This document shows positions 44,229-55,034 of a DNA stretch of 64,000 nucleotides, piece after piece. The stretch comes from Propionivibrio soli (GTDB lineage: Bacteria; Pseudomonadota; Gammaproteobacteria; Burkholderiales; Rhodocyclaceae), in contig NZ_JANZKY010000017.1 in assembly GCF_025770765.1 (NCBI RefSeq), positions 46,001 through 110,000 of the forward strand, read 5' to 3'. Numbering within the stretch: position 1 is the stretch's first letter; each line of letters starts with the position of its first letter. The notes beneath the pieces were generated by a model. The model did not search any database and was not told where the DNA came from. It saw nothing but the letters and a program-made list of their open reading frames with translations. The position numbers and the translations under genes are program-made.

Positions 44229-44246
44229 GTCAGCCGAAACAAGGAG

Positions 44247-44269
44247 AAACGGGGCCGACGGCCCCGTTT
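44247..44269. terminator. bidirectional terminator between PEBP gene and hppA
   Basis: AAACGGGGCC / GGCCCCGTTT arms (44247-44256 and 44260-44269) around GAC, followed by TTG on the plus strand; 18 bases after the PEBP stop and just beyond the end of hppA on the other strand. Confidence 0.85.
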
Positions 44270-44272
44270 TTG

Positions 44273-46333
44273 TTACGAAACCGCCGGCAGGATCGGCACA
44301 ATCATCAGCGCGACGATATTGATGATCTTGATCAGCGGGTTCACCGCCGGCCCCGCCGTGTCCTTGTAGGGATCGCCCACCGTATCGCCGGTGACGGACG
44401 CCTTGTGCGCTTCCGAGCCTTTGCCGCCGAAGTGACCGTCTTCGATGTACTTCTTGGCGTTATCCCAAGCGCCGCCGCCGGTGGTCATGGAGATCGCGAC
44501 GAACAGGCCGGTGATGATCGTGCCCATCAGCATGCCGCCCAGAGCGCGTGGGCCGAGCAGCAAGCCAACCACCACCGGCACCAGCACGGGAAGCAATGAC
44601 GGCAGGACCATTTCCTTGATTGCCGCCGAAGTCAGCATGCCGACCGCACGGGAATAGTCCGGCTTGGCCTCACCATCCATGATGCCCGGGATCTCACGGA
44701 ACTGACGGCGGACCTCTACGACCACCGACGCCGCCGCACGCCCGACCGCTTCCATGGCCATCGCGCTGAACAGATAGGGAATCAGGCCGCCGATGAACAG
44801 GCCGATGATGACCATATGGTCGGAGAGATCGAAACGCATGGCGTCGTTGAACCGCCCCTCCAGGGCATGGGTGTAATCGGCGAACAAGACGAGCGCGGCG
44901 AGGCCGGCCGAGCCGATCGCATAACCTTTCGTCACGGCCTTGGTGGTATTGCCGACAGCATCGAGCGGGTCGGTAACGTCGCGCACCTGTTGCGGTAGTC
45001 CTGCCATTTCCGCGATGCCGCCGGCGTTGTCGGTAATCGGGCCATACGCGTCGAGCGCGACGATAATGCCCGTCATTGAAAGCATCGCCGTGGCCGCGAT
45101 CGCGATGCCGTACAGACCCGCCAAGGCGTAGGTCAGGTAGATTGCGGCACAGACGGAGATCACAGGCAGCGCCGTGGCTTTCATCGAGATGCCGAGTCCG
45201 GCGATGATGTTGGTGCCATGACCCGTCGTCGAGGCTTCTGCGACGTACTTGACCGGCGCAAATTCGGTACCGGTGTAGTACTCGGTGATCCACACCAGCA
45301 GCCCGGTAAGGACAAGTCCGATAGCCGCCGACGCGTAGATGCGCAGCGATGTGATCGTCGTTCCGTCAGCCTGCGCGACGCCGTCGCCCAGCATCCAGGC
45401 AGTCACCGGGTAAAACGCGACGAGTGCAATGGCGCCGGCAACCGCCAGCCCCCGATAGAGTGCGTTCATAATCTTGCCCTCGTCGCGGGCCCGTACAAAG
45501 AAGCAGCCGACGATCGAGGCAATGATCGAGACGCCGCCGAGGACCAGCGGATAGACGATCAACGCATCACTCGCTCCCGACGCTCCCTTGAGCATCATGG
45601 CGCCAAGGACCATCGTGGCGACGACGGTTACGGCATAAGTCTCGAACAGGTCGGCCGCCATACCGGCGCAGTCGCCTACGTTATCGCCTACGTTATCGGC
45701 GATAACCGCCGGATTGCGCGGATCATCCTCGGGAATGCCCGCTTCGACTTTGCCGACTAGATCAGCACCCACGTCGGCCCCCTTGGTGAAAATCCCACCA
45801 CCGAGGCGGGCGAAGATCGAGATCAATGACGCACCAAACGCCAGCCCGACGAGGGGTTCCACCGCATGCCGGAAGTCCGCTCCGCCTGATCGCAGGACCG
45901 CGTAATAGCCGGCGACCCCAAGCAGTCCAAGGCCCACCACGAGCATCCCGGTAATTGCGCCGCCCTTGAAGGCAACGTCCAGCGCGGCTGCAACTCCGGA
46001 ACGCGCCGCCTGAGCGGTTCGTACATTGGCGCGCACTGACACATGCATGCCGATGAACCCCGTTGCCCCGGACAACACCGCGCCAATTACGAAACCGCCG
46101 GCGATCTGAAGGCCGAGGAAAGCGCCAATCAGAAGCGTGAGTGCCGCGCCGACGACGGCGATCGTCCGGTACTGCTTGCTCAGGTAGGCGGAGGCGCCGA
46201 CTTGAATGGCGCGAGCGATGTCCTGCATCCGTTCATCGCCAGCGGATAACGAGAGAATCCACCGCGCCGTCGCCCCTCCGTACAAGGCGGCGGCAAGAGC
46301 ACACACGAGCGCGAAGACGAGACCTACTGACAT
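44273..46333 (-). CDS. hppA: K+-independent H+-translocating pyrophosphatase
   Basis: A 686-residue membrane pyrophosphatase with about sixteen helices that couples PPi hydrolysis to proton export. The substrate loop is [21 protein letters not shown]465 in [14 protein letters not shown] marks the K+-independent, proton-pumping type; K+-dependent enzymes have Ala there. ATG at 46333 follows GAGG; the ORF extends upstream without support. It allows energy to be recovered from PPi at low ATP yield. Confidence 0.95.
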   Translation of the reverse strand: MSVGLVFALVCALAAALYGGATARWILSLSAGDERMQDIARAIQVGASAYLSKQYRTIAVVGAALTLLIGAFLGLQIAGGFVIGAVLSGATGFIGMHVSVRANVRTAQAARSGVAAALDVAFKGGAITGMLVVGLGLLGVAGYYAVLRSGGADFRHAVEPLVGLAFGASLISIFARLGGGIFTKGADVGADLVGKVEAGIPEDDPRNPAVIADNVGDNVGDCAGMAADLFETYAVTVVATMVLGAMMLKGASGASDALIVYPLVLGGVSIIASIVGCFFVRARDEGKIMNALYRGLAVAGAIALVAFYPVTAWMLGDGVAQADGTTITSLRIYASAAIGLVLTGLLVWITEYYTGTEFAPVKYVAEASTTGHGTNIIAGLGISMKATALPVISVCAAIYLTYALAGLYGIAIAATAMLSMTGIIVALDAYGPITDNAGGIAEMAGLPQQVRDVTDPLDAVGNTTKAVTKGYAIGSAGLAALVLFADYTHALEGRFNDAMRFDLSDHMVIIGLFIGGLIPYLFSAMAMEAVGRAAASVVVEVRRQFREIPGIMDGEAKPDYSRAVGMLTSAAIKEMVLPSLLPVLVPVVVGLLLGPRALGGMLMGTIITGLFVAISMTTGGGAWDNAKKYIEDGHFGGKGSEAHKASVTGDTVGDPYKDTAGPAVNPLIKIINIVALMIVPILPAVS

Positions 46334-46488
46334 AAGCGCAACCTCATTCAAGGCCAGACGGCGCCGGTGACGACCGACGCCGAAATGGTCCAACCACTGC
46401 ACTTAGTTAGTTCCGGCCCCTCCTCTGCTGGGAGGTCACGCCCGCTTTGCCCGGGTCAGTTCGGCCTATCGAAAGACGGTACTGTTGA

Positions 46489-47202
<714 letters not shown>

Positions 47203-47276
47203 TTACCCACCGGGGCTTTGAATCACGCGCCTGACTTTCTCTCGATCGACCGCCCTCGAATTCCGAAATCCGATGC

Positions 47277-48056
47277 TTAGTGCTCGCGGAACCACTGCTG
47301 CATGCGGGCCGCTTCTTCCGGCGTATCGACGCCCGGCATCGGCAGATGCTCTGAGATCACGACGCTGATCCGGAAACCATGATAGAGCGCGCGCAGTTGC
47401 TCAAGCGCCTCGAACCGCTCGACGGGCGATGGCGCCAGGCGCGCATAGGCGCGCAGGAAATGGGCGCGATAGGCATACAGACCGATATGCCGGAAAGCCG
47501 GCAATCCGGCGGGAAGCGTTTCCTTGCCGCCCGGTGCGGCAAAGTGATCGCGCGCGTAAGGGATGGGCGCGCGTGAGAAGTACATGGCGTCACCGTCGGC
47601 CTTGCAAACGACCTTGACGAGATTGGGATTGAAAAACTCAGCCGCTTCCGAGATCGGATGCGCCACAGTGGCGATGTCGGCTCCGCTCTCCGCCAGTTGC
47701 CGCGCCATCTGGGCGATGATCACCGGATCGATCAAGGGCTCGTCGCCCTGCACGTTGACAATGATGGTGTCGTCGCTCCAACCACGCTGTTCGACGACTT
47801 CGGCAAGGCGATCGGTTCCGGTCGGATGATCGGCGCGCGTGAGCATCACTTGTAGCCCGTTGGATTGCGCGGCGGCTACCACGTCCGCATGATCAGTCGC
47901 CACCCACACTTCTTCGGCCCCGGAGAGCAAAGCGCGCTCGGCCACCCGTGCCACCATCGGCTTGCCGCCGAGATCGAGCAAGGGTTTTGCCGGCAAGCGC
48001 GACGAAGCGTACCGAGCCGGGACAACAGCCTTGAAGCGGATGGGCGAGGCGTTCAT
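47277..48056 (-). CDS. kdsB: 3-deoxy-manno-octulosonate cytidylyltransferase
   Basis: Activates KDO with CTP for the LPS inner core. 259 residues with [43 protein letters not shown], and [12 protein letters not shown], which carries the metal aspartate. Its start abuts the Trm112-like stop (48057) directly. Member of the exbB-exbD-lpxK-trm112-kdsB-adk series. Confidence 0.96.
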   Translation of the reverse strand: MNASPIRFKAVVPARYASSRLPAKPLLDLGGKPMVARVAERALLSGAEEVWVATDHADVVAAAQSNGLQVMLTRADHPTGTDRLAEVVEQRGWSDDTIIVNVQGDEPLIDPVIIAQMARQLAESGADIATVAHPISEAAEFFNPNLVKVVCKADGDAMYFSRAPIPYARDHFAAPGGKETLPAGLPAFRHIGLYAYRAHFLRAYARLAPSPVERFEALEQLRALYHGFRISVVISEHLPMPGVDTPEEAARMQQWFREH

Positions 48057-48233
48057 TCAGGCTTCCTCCGGCCCGAGCTGGCGGGCTTCGTCTTCAAGCA
48101 TGATGGGAATATCGTCGCGCACCGGATAAGCGAGCTTGCAAGGCTTGCAGACAAGTTCGAGTTGCGCCTTGCGGTACTCGAGGTTGGCTTTGCAGATCGG
48201 GCAGACGAGGATGTCAAGCAAACGTGCGTCCAT
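48057..48233 (-). CDS. Trm112-family small zinc-binding protein
   Basis: A 58-residue Trm112/YcaR-like protein. Four cysteines in CPICK and CKPCK make the zinc ribbon, and the end is [16 protein letters not shown]. It activates methyltransferases in eukaryotes; the role in bacteria is not settled. ATG at 48233 is chosen; it overlaps the end of lpxK by 20 bases and is coupled to kdsB. Confidence 0.92.
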   Translation of the reverse strand: MDARLLDILVCPICKANLEYRKAQLELVCKPCKLAYPVRDDIPIMLEDEARQLGPEEA

Positions 48234-49260
48234 CGTTGAAATTCTCCAGAATTCGGTCAAGCAGGGGCCGGGCGCCGGGCGCCGCCACGATCTCGGCGTC
48301 CACGGGCAGGGCCCAGGCTTCGCCGGCAATCAAACCGGAACATTTTACCGCATCCTTCTCGGTCAACAGGAGAACACCATCGTGCGCGAAAGCAAAATCG
48401 TTCGTTGTGTACTGGTGGTGGTCCGGGAAAGCGCGTGCTTGGAAATCGAGGCCAAGCTCCCGCAATTGCGCAAAGAAACGTTCCGGATGCCCGATGCCCG
48501 CCACCGCATACAGGCGTTTGCCGCGCAAATCGTCCGCCGAAGCCGTTCGCTCATCGTTCAGACTGATGAAACGCTTTCCCGACAGGCGCATAACATAGCG
48601 TGGCGGCAGCTCAGGAAAGAATGCGGCAGGCGAGGTATCGACACCGTTCCACACGATCGCTGTTGCCGACCCAAGGCGGGCGACCGGCTCACGCAGAGGG
48701 CCGGCCGGCAGCAGCTGACCGTTTCCCGCACCCCGGGCGTCGAACACCACGATTTCCGCCCCGCGGCGCAACCGATAGTGCTGGAGTCCGTCGTCAGAAA
48801 CGATCACGTTGCATGCCGGATGGGCAGCGAGGAGCGCCAGCCCCGCAGCAAGCCGGTCGCGGCCGACGAAAACGGGAACCCCGCTACGCCGCGCCAACAG
48901 CAGCGGTTCGTCGCCCACGGTACCAGCCTTCGCGTCAGGCCGTGCTTCGCCGACGCCTTCGATCTTGCCGCCGTATCCGCGGCTGATAATCCCCGGGTTC
49001 CATCCGCGTTTACGCAACTGCTCGACGAGCCATAGAACAAAGGGGGTTTTGCCGCTGCCGCCGACGGTGATATTCCCGACAACGATCACGGGGACCGGCA
49101 AGCTTTGGGATTCGAACATTCCCCTTCGGTACGCCGCGCGGCGGAAGCGGACAAGCGCCCGGAACAACCAGGCAAAGGGAAGCAGGGGCAACAGGGAAAG
49201 CGCTAACCTTGGCCGGTACCAGAGTACCGGCAGGCGCTGGGCAAGGGCGCGAAACATCAT
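48214..49260 (-). CDS. lpxK: tetraacyldisaccharide 4'-kinase
   Basis: Phosphorylates the 4' position of the lipid A precursor at the inner membrane. 348 residues: an N-terminal hydrophobic helix, P-loop [25 protein letters not shown] and the [12 protein letters not shown] catalytic region, then TEKDAVK near the end. ATG pair at 49260/49257. The 3' end overlaps the Trm112-like start by 20 bases. Confidence 0.95.
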   Translation of the reverse strand: MMFRALAQRLPVLWYRPRLALSLLPLLPFAWLFRALVRFRRAAYRRGMFESQSLPVPVIVVGNITVGGSGKTPFVLWLVEQLRKRGWNPGIISRGYGGKIEGVGEARPDAKAGTVGDEPLLLARRSGVPVFVGRDRLAAGLALLAAHPACNVIVSDDGLQHYRLRRGAEIVVFDARGAGNGQLLPAGPLREPVARLGSATAIVWNGVDTSPAAFFPELPPRYVMRLSGKRFISLNDERTASADDLRGKRLYAVAGIGHPERFFAQLRELGLDFQARAFPDHHQYTTNDFAFAHDGVLLLTEKDAVKCSGLIAGEAWALPVDAEIVAAPGARPLLDRILENFNDGRTFA

Positions 49261-49291
49261 CGGCGGCTCACGCCGAACTAGGCAACGCCTG

Positions 49292-49708
49292 TCAGGGCGC
49301 CGACTGCGTGGCGAAAGAAATACGAGCGTAACCCGCCGACTGCGCCGCCTGCATGACATCCACGACGCTCTGGTGGGTCGCCTTGGCATCCGCATTAATG
49401 ACGATCAGCGGGTCCTTGTTGTCTCCTGCGGCGCGCCGGAGCGCCTCGCTGATGGCGCGGACATCGGGTGAAGCCAGGGGCGTTTTGTTCACCAGAACTT
49501 GCCCGGCCGCGGTCACCGCTACCGAAACTTCGTTCGGCTGCTCAGCCTGCTGATTTGCGTCCGCCGTCGGCAGGTTGATTTCAAGCCCTGAAAACTTGGC
49601 ATAGGTGGTCGTCAGCATCAGGAAGATGATGATCACCAACAACACGTCGATGAACGGAATGAGGTTGATTTCCGGATCGTCGTGCCCGCGACCGCGCTGA
49701 AAGTTCAT
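49292..49708 (-). CDS. exbD: ExbD/TolR-family protein
   Basis: A 138-residue proton-channel partner with one N-terminal membrane helix. The conserved aspartate lies in LIPFIDVLLVIIIFLMLTTT and the periplasmic domain ends DVMQAAQSAGYARISF. With ExbB it energises TonB-type transport or, in related clusters, lipid A-linked envelope work. It is 9 bases after exbB and is followed by lpxK. Confidence 0.92.
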   Translation of the reverse strand: MNFQRGRGHDDPEINLIPFIDVLLVIIIFLMLTTTYAKFSGLEINLPTADANQQAEQPNEVSVAVTAAGQVLVNKTPLASPDVRAISEALRRAAGDNKDPLIVINADAKATHQSVVDVMQAAQSAGYARISFATQSAP

Positions 49709-49717
49709 CGTGCTTTC

Positions 49718-50326
49718 CTACGCCTTGCGCTCGCCTTGCAGCACTTCGACCAGACGAACCGCCTGCTGCTGCATCTCAAGCACGAAGCTATTGACCAGCG
49801 CGCGGAAGTGGCGCCAGAAGATCATCGCCGGAATAGCGATGACGAGACCGAACCCCGTGTTGTACAACGCGACGGAAATACCGTGTGCAAGCTGCATGGG
49901 GTTGGAACCCGTCGGCGCCTGCGATCCGAAAATCTCGATCATGCCGACGACGGTACCGAAAAGCCCCATCAACGGGCTCACCGAAGCGATCGTGCCGAGG
50001 GTGGTGAGATAACGCTCGAGATCGTGAGCGACTACGCTCCCGGCTTCTTCGATCGACTCGCGCATGACTTCGCGCGACATGCCGACGCTGCGAAATCCGG
50101 CAGCGAGGACCCGGCCGAGGGGCGACTGCGCTTCGAGGCCGGCGAGCATCGAGTCATTGACGCCTTGCTTGCGGTACTCGGCGATCACGCGCTGCAACAG
50201 ACCGGAGGGCAACACTTTCGCTCGCCGCAGCGTAACGAGGCGCTCGATGATCAACGCCACGGCGATGATCGATGCCAGGAGCAAGGGCCAGATGGGCCAG
50301 CCGGCGGCCAGAATGATCGAAAACAC
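49718..50326 (-). CDS. exbB: MotA/TolQ/ExbB-family proton channel protein
   Basis: A 202-residue three-helix membrane protein with the family signatures ERYLTTLGTIASVSPLMGLFG and GTVVGMIEIF, and a large cytoplasmic loop. It forms the proton channel with the downstream ExbD. First gene of the exbB-exbD-lpxK-trm112-kdsB-adk series; the series is separated from hppA by 155 bases after adk. Confidence 0.92.
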   Translation of the reverse strand: MFSIILAAGWPIWPLLLASIIAVALIIERLVTLRRAKVLPSGLLQRVIAEYRKQGVNDSMLAGLEAQSPLGRVLAAGFRSVGMSREVMRESIEEAGSVVAHDLERYLTTLGTIASVSPLMGLFGTVVGMIEIFGSQAPTGSNPMQLAHGISVALYNTGFGLVIAIPAMIFWRHFRALVNSFVLEMQQQAVRLVEVLQGERKA

Positions 50327-50624
50327 GCTTCCCCCTAACGATTTCTTGAAGGGGCGACTTTAGCCTGAGTAAGCCTCAGCGACAAGCCCTCTTGCCGAAG
50401 CGGGCCCTTTCTTGGTGGCGGCAAGAACATTGGTTAATCATTGTTTCCAAAACCATATTGCCGCTGGCAACCATTCCGCCCTCTTTTTATCTCTGGTGTT
50501 GGATCTAACGGGAAATGAGAAACGCCGATGTGCTTTTCGCGCCATTGCCGTCACCGCAAAAAAAGGGCATGGTGCTCCCTTTGCCTTCCTTGCCGCTCGG
50601 GCGCCATGCCGGAGCCTCCCACGC

Positions 50625-51512
50625 ATGATCGCTAGTCCGCACGAACGTCTTCCTCGTCAGGGGCTCCTGCTACTGGCCGCCCTTTCACTCTGCTGGGGCG
50701 CCAACTGGCCCATCATGAAGATGGTTCTGTCCGAAATGCCCCCGCTCTACTTCCGTTCCACCTGCCTGTTGCTCGGCGGCATTGGCATGCTGGCGCTTGC
50801 CCGGGTCACCGGCATGTCGCTCAAGGTTCCGCGTGGGCAATGGGGACGCGTGCTATGGTTGGCAGCATTCAATATCAGCGGTTGGAACGCGCTGGTCATC
50901 ATCGGCGTCTCCTTGCTCCCGTCGGGCCGTGCCGCCCTGCTCGGCTACACGATGCCGCTCTGGTCGGTGCTTCTCTCCGCGATCTTCCTCGGTGACAAGC
51001 TGAGCTTGCGGGCCGTCCTTGGCCTGCTGCTCGGCGTATCCGGTATCGGCGTGCTCGTTGGAGGCAGCTTCGGAGGCATGCTTCAGGCCCCTCTGGGCGT
51101 CGTCTGCATGATCCTGGGCGCGTGGAGTTGGGCCATCGGTGTGGTCCTCTTCAAACGCTTGCCGGTCGCCATGCCAACCTCCTCGCTGACCGGCTGGACA
51201 ATGCTGATCGGTAGCCTGCCGCTCCTGGTGTTGGCCGTCCCGCTGGAGACCTCACGCCTGGCGGTACCCAGCACGGGGCCGATTCTCGGCATGTTGTACA
51301 ACATTTTCATTGCCTTCATGTTCTGCTACTGGGCCTGGAACCGGATCGTCCTCATGGTCCCGGTCGCCGTATCGTCGTTGTCTTCGCTGACAACGCCGCT
51401 GATCGGCGTGCTGGGTGGCGTGGTATTCCTCGGGGAGCCACTTGGCTGGCGCGAAGTGATGGCCTCCTTGCTCATCGTTGGCGCCGTCGGGTCGGTGTCG
51501 ATCAAACGGTGA
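50625..51512 (+). CDS. EamA/DMT-family transporter
   Basis: A 295-residue protein with ten predicted membrane helices in two EamA repeats (GLLLLAALSLCWGANWPIMK and LGAWSWAIGVVLFKRL). Family members export amino acids or other metabolites. ATG at 50625 is preceded by GGAG 9 bases earlier; the open frame runs further upstream without a family match. It lies between exbB and xseA, which are neighbours in related genomes, so it looks inserted. Confidence 0.88.
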   Translation: MIASPHERLPRQGLLLLAALSLCWGANWPIMKMVLSEMPPLYFRSTCLLLGGIGMLALARVTGMSLKVPRGQWGRVLWLAAFNISGWNALVIIGVSLLPSGRAALLGYTMPLWSVLLSAIFLGDKLSLRAVLGLLLGVSGIGVLVGGSFGGMLQAPLGVVCMILGAWSWAIGVVLFKRLPVAMPTSSLTGWTMLIGSLPLLVLAVPLETSRLAVPSTGPILGMLYNIFIAFMFCYWAWNRIVLMVPVAVSSLSSLTTPLIGVLGGVVFLGEPLGWREVMASLLIVGAVGSVSIKR

Positions 51513-51568
51513 CGCGGACAGCCGGTGCTTAATCCTACGGTTTCAACTACGCCGAACCGCCGAAATTC

Positions 51569-51591
51569 TTTTCCACAAAATCTGTGGATAA
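51569..51591. promoter_or_regulatory. facing pair of DnaA-box-like sequences
   Basis: TTTTCCACA (51569-51577, plus strand) matches TTWTNCACA, and TTATCCACA (51583-51591, minus strand) is the perfect consensus DnaA box. They face each other with 5 bases between them. Confidence 0.55.
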
Positions 51592-51680
51592 CATTGTTGA
51601 TGAACAACGTGCAGTTACGCTAAGTGCCGTTTTCCAAAGGCTTTTTCACCGTTACGGCAAAAACAAGCAACGCTCATTTT

Positions 51681-51694
51681 TTGATTAAAATCAA
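51681..51694. promoter_or_regulatory. FNR/CRP-family box
   Basis: TTGATTAAAATCAA is a perfect TTGAT-N4-ATCAA palindrome, the FNR/ANR consensus, 115 bases upstream of xseA. No gene on the other strand is close enough to be an obvious target. Confidence 0.55.
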
Positions 51695-51808
51695 TTAGTT
51701 AATCTCAAACCTAGGCAGCACAAGGGTTTGCGAGCGATTTCGATCATCAACCCTCCTCAGGGTGTTGATGATTTGACATGGGCCACGAATTGATGCATAA
51801 GCGCCGGC

Positions 51809-53176
51809 ATGCAAAGCACCCCGCCCGGCGCTACTCAAGCGCCCGTAATTCCTGTTTCCGTACTCAATCGGCTGGCTCGCGAAAGGCTCGAAACAGGCTT
51901 TCCGCTGTGCTGGGTGGCAGGCGAAGTGTCGAATCTCACGTATGCCGCCTCCGGCCACGTTTACTTTTCGCTCAAGGATGCCACTGCCCAGGTTCGTTGC
52001 GTGATGTTCCGCAACCGGGCACAGTTGCTCGGCTGGCGACTCGAAGCCGGGCAGCACATTGAAGCGCGCGTGCTGGTCACGCTTTACGAGGCGCGCGGCG
52101 ACTTCCAGCTCAATGTCGAAACCGCGCGTAAAGCCGGTGTCGGCAACCTCTACGAACGTTTCCTGCAACTCAAGGAGAAGCTCGAGCGTGAAGGCCTTTT
52201 CGCCGCAGAAGCGAAACGGCCATTGCCGCCGTTCCCTCGCCGCCTCGGTATCGTCACATCGCCGCAGGCCGCCGCCTTGCGGGATGTTTTGACGACGATA
52301 AAGCGCCGAGCGCCGCACGTGGATATCACGATCTTTCCAACGCTCGTGCAGGGCGAAGGCGCCCCGGCACAAATCGTCACTGCCCTGCGCGAGGCCGATG
52401 CGCGGGGAGAATGCGACATTCTGATCCTGTGCCGGGGCGGCGGGAGTATCGAGGATCTGTGGGCGTTCAATGATGAAAATCTGGCGCGCACCATACGCGC
52501 CTGTTCAACACCTGTGGTCGTCGGCGTCGGACACGAAACCGATTTCACGATTGCCGATTTCGCCGCCGACTTACGGGCGCCAACGCCGACCGCGGCAGCC
52601 GAACTCGCCGCCCCGGAACGTTCCGCGCTCTTCTCTCAGTTGGCTTCGCTTCGGGCCGCGATGAAGCGCCGGCTGGCAACGCTTGTCGATCAACGCGCGC
52701 AGCAAATCGACTGGCTCAGTCGCCGCCTGCAACACCCGGCGCAGCGGCTGGCTGTTCAGCGTGAGCGGCTCCAAAACCTGCAGCGGCGGCTGGATAACGG
52801 GCTGGTCCAGGCTGGTGCACGAGGGCGTACCAGGCTCGCAGAGGCTCGGCGTCGCCTGCAACTCGCACAACCTAACCTCGTCGAGCGCAGCCACCGTTGC
52901 GCAACCTTGCGCCTGCGGCTCGCCCTTCTCGCACAGAATGGCCTGGGCGCACGTACCGCCCGACTCGCGCAGCTGGCCGACGCGCTTGCCCACCTGAACC
53001 CTGACGCCGTCCTTACCCGCGGCTATAGCATTGTCATGGACGCTGCCGGGACCATCGTGCGGGACAGCGCTGCTCTGGAACCAAACGATGGCATCGCTGT
53101 CTTTTTCCACCGAGGTCGCGCTACCGCGACCGTAACCTCGGTGACTGCCGGCGCCGAGCCGGCCACTCCGGATTGA
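51809..53176 (+). CDS. xseA: exodeoxyribonuclease VII large subunit
   Basis: Large subunit of the single-strand exonuclease ExoVII. 455 residues: an N-terminal OB fold ([20 protein letters not shown]), the catalytic domain with [37 protein letters not shown] and [17 protein letters not shown], a long coiled coil, and the end [11 protein letters not shown]. The small subunit XseB is not in the window. sodB follows 46 bases later. Confidence 0.96.
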   Translation: MQSTPPGATQAPVIPVSVLNRLARERLETGFPLCWVAGEVSNLTYAASGHVYFSLKDATAQVRCVMFRNRAQLLGWRLEAGQHIEARVLVTLYEARGDFQLNVETARKAGVGNLYERFLQLKEKLEREGLFAAEAKRPLPPFPRRLGIVTSPQAAALRDVLTTIKRRAPHVDITIFPTLVQGEGAPAQIVTALREADARGECDILILCRGGGSIEDLWAFNDENLARTIRACSTPVVVGVGHETDFTIADFAADLRAPTPTAAAELAAPERSALFSQLASLRAAMKRRLATLVDQRAQQIDWLSRRLQHPAQRLAVQRERLQNLQRRLDNGLVQAGARGRTRLAEARRRLQLAQPNLVERSHRCATLRLRLALLAQNGLGARTARLAQLADALAHLNPDAVLTRGYSIVMDAAGTIVRDSAALEPNDGIAVFFHRGRATATVTSVTAGAEPATPD

Positions 53177-53222
53177 TCCGACGAAGAAGCAAACCCGCTT
53201 AATAACAACGCAAGGAGAAATG

Positions 53223-53810
53223 ATGGAACATCAACTGCCCCCGCTGCCGTTCGCGATGGACGCGCTCGCTCCGCACATGTCGAAGGAAACGCTCGAATAC
53301 CACTACGGCAAACACCATCAGGCCTACGTTACGAATCTCAACAACCTGATCAAGGGTACCGAGTACGAGAGCCTTAATCTCGAATCGATCGTCAAGAAGG
53401 CTCCAGCCGGCGGCATTTACAACAATTCCGCACAGGTATGGAATCACACGTTTTTCTGGAACTGCCTGAAGCCTAACGGCGGCGGCGCCCCGACCGGCGC
53501 CCTGGCCGATGCGATCAACCGCAAGTGGGGCTCGTTCGACGAGTTCAAGAAAGCCTTCCAGACCTCGGCCGTCGGCAACTTCGGCTCCGGCTGGACCTGG
53601 CTCGTGAAGAAGGCGGACGGCAACGTCGACATCGTCAATATGGGCGCGGCCGGTACACCGTTGACCACCGGCGACAAAGCTTTGCTGACGATCGACGTCT
53701 GGGAACACGCTTATTACATCGACTATCGCAACCTGCGGCCGAAGTTTGTCGAGACGTTCCTGAACAACACGGTCAACTGGGGCTTCGCCGAGAAGAACTA
53801 CGCGGGCTGA
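53223..53810 (+). CDS. sodB: superoxide dismutase, Fe type
   Basis: Cytoplasmic Fe-type superoxide dismutase of 195 residues. The metal ligands are in the [11 protein letters not shown] helix, [10 protein letters not shown] and [14 protein letters not shown] at 53223 is preferred because AAGGAGAA gives better spacing than the ATG three bases upstream. xseA-sodB adjacency is common in betaproteobacteria. A terminator follows. Confidence 0.96.
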   Translation: MEHQLPPLPFAMDALAPHMSKETLEYHYGKHHQAYVTNLNNLIKGTEYESLNLESIVKKAPAGGIYNNSAQVWNHTFFWNCLKPNGGGAPTGALADAINRKWGSFDEFKKAFQTSAVGNFGSGWTWLVKKADGNVDIVNMGAAGTPLTTGDKALLTIDVWEHAYYIDYRNLRPKFVETFLNNTVNWGFAEKNYAG

Positions 53811-53833
53811 TACCTGACTGTTTCAGCAGTCAC

Positions 53834-53858
53834 AAAGGGAGCCAATGAGCTCCCTTTT
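53834..53858 (+). terminator. rho-independent terminator after sodB
   Basis: AAAGGGAGC (53834-53842) / GCTCCCTTT (53849-53857), loop of 6 bases, followed by TT C; 24 bases past the sodB stop. Confidence 0.88.
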
Positions 53859-54009
53859 TCATTGCTCGCACTCCGGTGAGCTTCTCCCGTTCGCCGAATT
53901 ACCGGATAAGGTATTGGTTCGGTAAGCAGGCAAGCCGATCGCTGACAGATCAAGCGGCGTGGGCCGCCACTCCCCGAACAGCAAACGGCACCGCTGCATC
54001 CTCCGGTTT

Positions 54010-54894
54010 TTACGATAACGCGCATTCTTGGCGAATGCACTCGGCAACTTTCGCGGCCGGCGTATGGTCGTCACCAACCCGCCGAAGCAGGAAAAAGGAC
54101 ATCGGCCCGGTAACCCGCCAGTCTTCCAGCGCCAGGAGTCCGGGCGGCAAAGGATGCAACGCGGAATTCCAGAGGGCGACACCGAGCCCGCTCGCGGCCG
54201 CATCCATGGTAAGAGCATAATCCAGGAGCACGCGATCGGCAGGTTTTGAGGGGGTGATACGGCCGCAATGAACCTCGCTCCAGACTTTCCAATTCGTATG
54301 ATCGGCGTCATGCAGGAGGGGGAGTTTTAGCACAGCATCGGCATGGCCGTTCTCGACTTGACGCCAACGAGTCGCTTCGACTACCGGAACCAACGAGTCG
54401 TCAAACAAGCGACGCTCGTTGCCGGATCGCCATCCTCCTCGCCCGTAACGTATGGCGAGGTCGACCTCACCGCCGGTCAAGTCCGCGTGTTTCAAATCGG
54501 CGACGACCTCGAAACGAACGTCCGGCAACGCCTCCAACATCGGTTTCAGCCTGGGGAATAACCAGAAGCGGGCAAACGACGGAGTGACCGCAAGACGAAC
54601 CGTCGTCACCCCGGATTTCGTTGCCTGACGGCCAAGCAGGGCAATCTGCTCAAGGGCGTTGCCGGCACGCGACAAAATACGCTGCCCATTGGGCGTCGGT
54701 CTCGCTCCCCGCCCGTGCCGCGTGAACAGCGGTTTTCCGGCCCACTCTTCGACTAAAGCAATGCGGCGGCTGATGGCTGCGTGGGTCACGCCGAGTTCAT
54801 CTGCGGCGGCGGTAAATGAACCCAGGCGGAGAACGGCCAAGGCGGCCAAGAGCCCCTCCATTGGGGGTAGATTCTGCATCGAGCTGTACGCCAT
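54010..54894 (-). CDS. LysR-family transcriptional regulator (GcvA-like)
   Basis: A 294-residue regulator with an N-terminal winged helix-turn-helix (FTAAADELGVTHAAISRRIA, about 27-46) and the LysR substrate-binding domain. The GcvA-branch features PTPNGQRILSRAG and DLAIRYGRGGW are present. It is divergent from the second asd gene with 140 bases between the starts, so it probably controls that gene and possibly the downstream exporter. The effector is unknown. Confidence 0.9.
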   Translation of the reverse strand: MAYSSMQNLPPMEGLLAALAVLRLGSFTAAADELGVTHAAISRRIALVEEWAGKPLFTRHGRGARPTPNGQRILSRAGNALEQIALLGRQATKSGVTTVRLAVTPSFARFWLFPRLKPMLEALPDVRFEVVADLKHADLTGGEVDLAIRYGRGGWRSGNERRLFDDSLVPVVEATRWRQVENGHADAVLKLPLLHDADHTNWKVWSEVHCGRITPSKPADRVLLDYALTMDAAASGLGVALWNSALHPLPPGLLALEDWRVTGPMSFFLLRRVGDDHTPAAKVAECIRQECALS

Positions 54895-55034
54895 TCGTAC
54901 AGCTTATCCAATGTCCGCGGCATAGGTCAATCGCCTGTTTGTTCCTAGACTGGTGGCGCCGAGTCCAGAAACCAGGCTGCGCTGGCAATCGCCGGCGCCG
55001 AACTGCCGCCTTCGCACAACAAACAGGAGAAATG

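Larger units (their letters stand above)
51513..51808. promoter_or_regulatory. AT-rich regulatory stretch upstream of xseA
   Basis: About 300 bases without a gene, clearly more AT-rich than the flanks. It holds two facing DnaA-box-like sequences (51569-51591), a perfect FNR-type palindrome (51681-51694) and an imperfect hairpin TCATCAAC...GTTGATGA (51744-51771) 37 bases before xseA. It probably contains the xseA promoter. Confidence 0.5.

Noticed and set aside
51569..51700. Chromosomal replication origin
   Set aside because: Only two DnaA boxes and no dnaA, dnaN, gidA or rpmH neighbours.
54816..55034. N-terminal extension of the second asd gene
   Set aside because: It overlaps the LysR gene start and lacks a Shine-Dalgarno sequence; AGGAGA precedes ATG 55035.
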